A stretch of DNA of 64,000 nucleotides from Takifugu bimaculatus. Lineage: Eukaryota; Chordata; Actinopteri; Tetraodontiformes; Tetraodontidae. The notes under the pieces were generated by a model. That model was given only the letters and a program-made list of their open reading frames with translations. It was not told the DNA's origin and did no database searches. The stretch is taken from the NCBI GenBank assembly GCA_004026145.2, contig CP034991.1:12234142-12298141 (forward strand). Reading direction: 5' to 3'. Shown here in pieces: positions 62,621-64,000 of this stretch (position 1 is its first letter; each line of letters begins with the position of its first letter). The position numbers were made by a program, and so were the translations under genes.

Positions 62621-64000
62621 TATTGATTCCCAACATCTCCAGCAGTCACAATAGAGGAGGAAAAGAAGGCACAAAGGCCCGTCGGAGACGTCAGTCCAGG
62701 ACTATTACACGTTAAATAAAAGAATTTCTTGATTTTGACGAGAAATCAAACAACGTTGGGGAAAAGCGGAGCCGCTGGGATGGAATCCTCCGTGGGTTTT
62801 TGACTGAATCGCTGTTAAAGCGTTCTCACTCTGCAAATGGCTCCTTCCGACTTACAAAGATGTGTTTTATTTTTGATGGACCTCAGCGAGGAGACGCCTG
62901 CTATAATATAAAGTAACATTTTCTCTTCTCCATAGACAAATCTGTTCTTCTAGGTTTCACTGACGGAAAGACATATGGAATTCCCCAATTTTCACAATAA
63001 AAGCACTTTCTTAAAGAAAGGAGAAATGAGCGGAGCAACGCTGCCCATAAGATGATTTCTTTCTTGTCAGCGTGTACTTAAACTACGGCTGCCAACATAG
63101 ACACCTAAATGGGTCCCTTTTGGGCCGAGGTGTGACAGCAACACATGTGTCGTTCCCAGTTCTGCGCCAGCAGGTGCTCCCGTGCTGAGGAATGTCCAGC
63201 TGAGATGAAAAGGTCAGGCCACCACGCCGCCTGCCCTCAAGAACGCCGGTCATCTCCACCCCTCGGGGGGTCGTGGATGCCGGGGGGCATCCCGCACTTC
63301 TCTCAGCCTTTTAGGGATGCATCTGAAGAGGACACCTCTCAGGTTATGGACCCATCCCTATCATTCAGGAAAGGAATTCCACCAAAGCCACGTTAGACGG
63401 GCCTCTGATCCATCAGCTGTTTAAATGGTCGCATATCAATCTTGGTTAACAGGACGACAAGGTGGACGGCTGACAGGATTCCATGTGTGTGTGTGGGGGG
63501 GGGCGGGTGACTCCGCCCCTGCAAGCCCAGAAGAGAAGTCGACCTTATTCAGTCAGATGCCCAAACCACTTTCTTTTAGGGTGTCTTTTATTCCCGTCTG
63601 CTGGCGGGGATGGGGAGGGTGGGGGGCATTTTTTAAAGGTGTAGGATGTGAATGGATGCACTTCAAACACAGTGGACACTTCCAATAATGTATGCACATC
63701 ATGCCCCAGTACGCAGGCACCCACACCGACCCAAGAGTTAACAAAAGCACATTCCAGCAGTATCTGTGCAAGTGAGAGACAAAGGCTTTAATGCCATGTC
63801 TCACACACAATTGGCACCAGGATCCACAGGCTATAAATCCAGCCTGGGCTCCTTCCAGGCGATGATCAGGGACAAACTTTCAATACTTGTCTGCTTGTCT
63901 CATGATCACAGAGCAGTCATCCTATAGGCACTACTAACATGTCCGAGCCCATCAAAGTGTCAGGGAGCTCATAAGTCACAGCTGCTTTATGGCAACTCAA

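Larger units (their letters stand above)
42965..64000 (-). other. presumed 5' intron of arvcf, at least 21 kb, no gene recognised
   Basis: This is sequence upstream of the first recognised exon. The exon encoding the usual N-terminal coiled coil (SILASVKEQE-type wording) was searched for by eye on the minus strand and not found, so it probably lies to the right of the window. Visible items are a compound TG/GA repeat (49535..49620), an L2-like repeat tail (47835..48055), a C-rich tract (48041..48076), a perfect 20-bp hairpin (52288..52331), a short TTAGGG run (57047..57062) and a CpG-rich patch (62270..62620). Part of this may be intergenic. Confidence 0.6.

Noticed and set aside
62593..62640. 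Minus-strand words EELEEERR, reminiscent of the ARVCF N-terminal coiled coil (LEQERR)
   Set aside because: The flanking residues do not match: no start, no SILASVKEQE block, and the frame closes quickly in both directions.

Overview
This window is vertebrate nuclear DNA, most likely from a ray-finned (teleost) fish. It shows short coding islands bounded by GT/AG splice sites inside multi-kilobase introns, many CA/TG/GA microsatellites, and degraded fish-type transposons (a pogo-like DNA element, a LINE reverse-transcriptase fragment and a common L2-like tail). There are no operons, ribosome binding sites, CRISPR arrays or recognisable tRNA/rRNA genes. The species cannot be named from the sequence.

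One gene dominates: arvcf, an armadillo-repeat protein of the p120/delta-catenin family. It lies on the minus strand and is cut by both window edges. I placed nine constitutive-looking exons, 5' to 3': 42806..42964, 38054..38694, 32113..32618, 24139..24322, 19994..20111, 19682..19853, 18460..18477 (an 18-nt microexon), 15193..15264 and 408..535. Their splice phases join without a gap into 1998 nt (666 codons). These run from just after the N-terminal coiled coil, through the linker, into the middle of the armadillo domain. A tenth, candidate cassette exon lies at 40712..40843 (44 codons, phase 0/0). The first coding exon(s) lie beyond the right edge or were missed, and the last armadillo repeats and C-terminus lie beyond the left edge.

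Layout: 1..407 is intron. 536..15192 is a 14.7-kb intron with simple repeats. 15265..18459 holds a (CA)23 tract and a minus-strand LINE fragment. 18478..24138 carries a cluster of three short exons. 24323..32112 is an intron with one unexplained coding-like stretch on the plus strand (26857..27102). 32619..38053 contains an internally deleted pogo-like transposon at 36946..37874. 38695..42805 contains the candidate cassette exon. 42965..64000 is 21 kb of presumed 5' intron with no recognisable gene.

Most interesting: the neuronal-type microexon with a UGC-rich upstream signal that splits a basic motif; the undocumented-looking cassette exon that echoes the start of the following exon; an exon whose 3' splice site is a (TG)n tract; a perfect 20-bp hairpin at 52288..52331; and the unassigned coding-like segment at 26857..27102. 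Everything rests on reading and remembered family sequences; no search was run.
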